DNA of 64,000 bases from Ancylobacter novellus (GTDB lineage Bacteria; Pseudomonadota; Alphaproteobacteria; Rhizobiales; Methylopilaceae). Location of the stretch: the NCBI GenBank assembly GCA_003241695.1, contig QFPN01000008.1, positions 186,001 to 250,000 on the forward strand. Direction: 5' to 3'. The notes beneath the pieces are model-generated. The model made no database searches, was not told the origin of the DNA, and was given only the letters and a program-made list of their open reading frames with translations. A program made the translations under genes and the position numbers. Shown in pieces: positions 63,989 through 64,000 of this stretch. The stretch's first letter is position 1; every line of letters begins with the position of its first letter.

Positions 63989-64000
63989 ACTGCAGGACCA

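Overview
The window is a 64 kb piece of a high-GC alphaproteobacterial chromosome, most likely from the order Hyphomicrobiales. This is inferred from two conserved gene neighbourhoods, miaB-phoH-ybeY-corC-lnt-(XRE regulator)-metK-trmB and mdh-sucC-sucD-sucA-sucB-lpdA, and from the fused cysNC, the aroK-aroB pair and a xerD preceded by a small membrane protein gene. Nearly all of it reads as core chromosome. No insertion sequences, prophage genes, rRNA or tRNA genes were found.

Layout. 1-6.8 kb: the N-terminal part of a bacterial alpha-2-macroglobulin (runs off the left edge), a large membrane protein of glycosyltransferase-C type, a small charged protein and a DsbA-fold isomerase. 7.0-13.3 kb: a complete type II-C CRISPR-Cas locus, cas9 (1,107 residues, all expected nuclease residues present), cas1, cas2 and an array of 21 identical 36-bp repeats plus a split terminal repeat, with 21 spacers. 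This is the main accessory system. 13.3-16.2 kb: cupin protein, Bcr/CflA-type exporter, RTX-repeat protein. 16.3-27.6 kb: a minus-strand block for tRNA modification, ribosome maturation, lipoprotein acylation and S-adenosylmethionine synthesis (mnmE, miaB, phoH, ybeY, corC, lnt, XRE regulator, metK, trmB), headed by an L,D-transpeptidase gene. 27.8-35.6 kb: a TetR regulator, AbrB-type membrane protein, rlmN, rplS, trmD, a GNAT enzyme, a heme-oxygenase-like monooxygenase, pyrE and a retropepsin-like protease. 35.7-41.7 kb: sulfate activation (cysD, cysNC), shikimate pathway (aroB, aroK) and xerD. 41.8-45.6 kb: an EmrA/EmrB-like efflux pump and a DUF2059 protein. 45.7-57.7 kb: TCA-cycle cluster (zapE, mdh, sucC, sucD, sucA, sucB, lpdA). 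58-64 kb: small envelope proteins, cutA, a SleB-like hydrolase, an aldo/keto reductase and a sigma-54 activator whose divergent target promoter lies at the right edge.

Points that stand out. (1) The CRISPR array has conflicting orientation cues. The repeat reads in conventional type II-C form on the minus strand, opposite to the cas genes, and each repeat ends there in a -10-like box. The only degenerate repeat lies at the cas-distal end, and no convincing tracrRNA is visible. (2) The same rare 19-bp palindrome (TGACCGAACGGTTCGGTCA and close variants) occurs as a pair upstream of the tetR gene and again as a pair upstream of the efflux-pump genes 14 kb away, which points to a regulator and its unlinked target. 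(3) A good -24/-12 promoter with overlapping palindromes lies divergent to the sigma-54 activator. (4) Several extragenic palindromes and a 21-bp perfect stem-loop sit between core genes. Several start codons were moved from the longest open frame to positions supported by ribosome-binding sites, family N-termini or gene overlaps. These choices are explained entry by entry.
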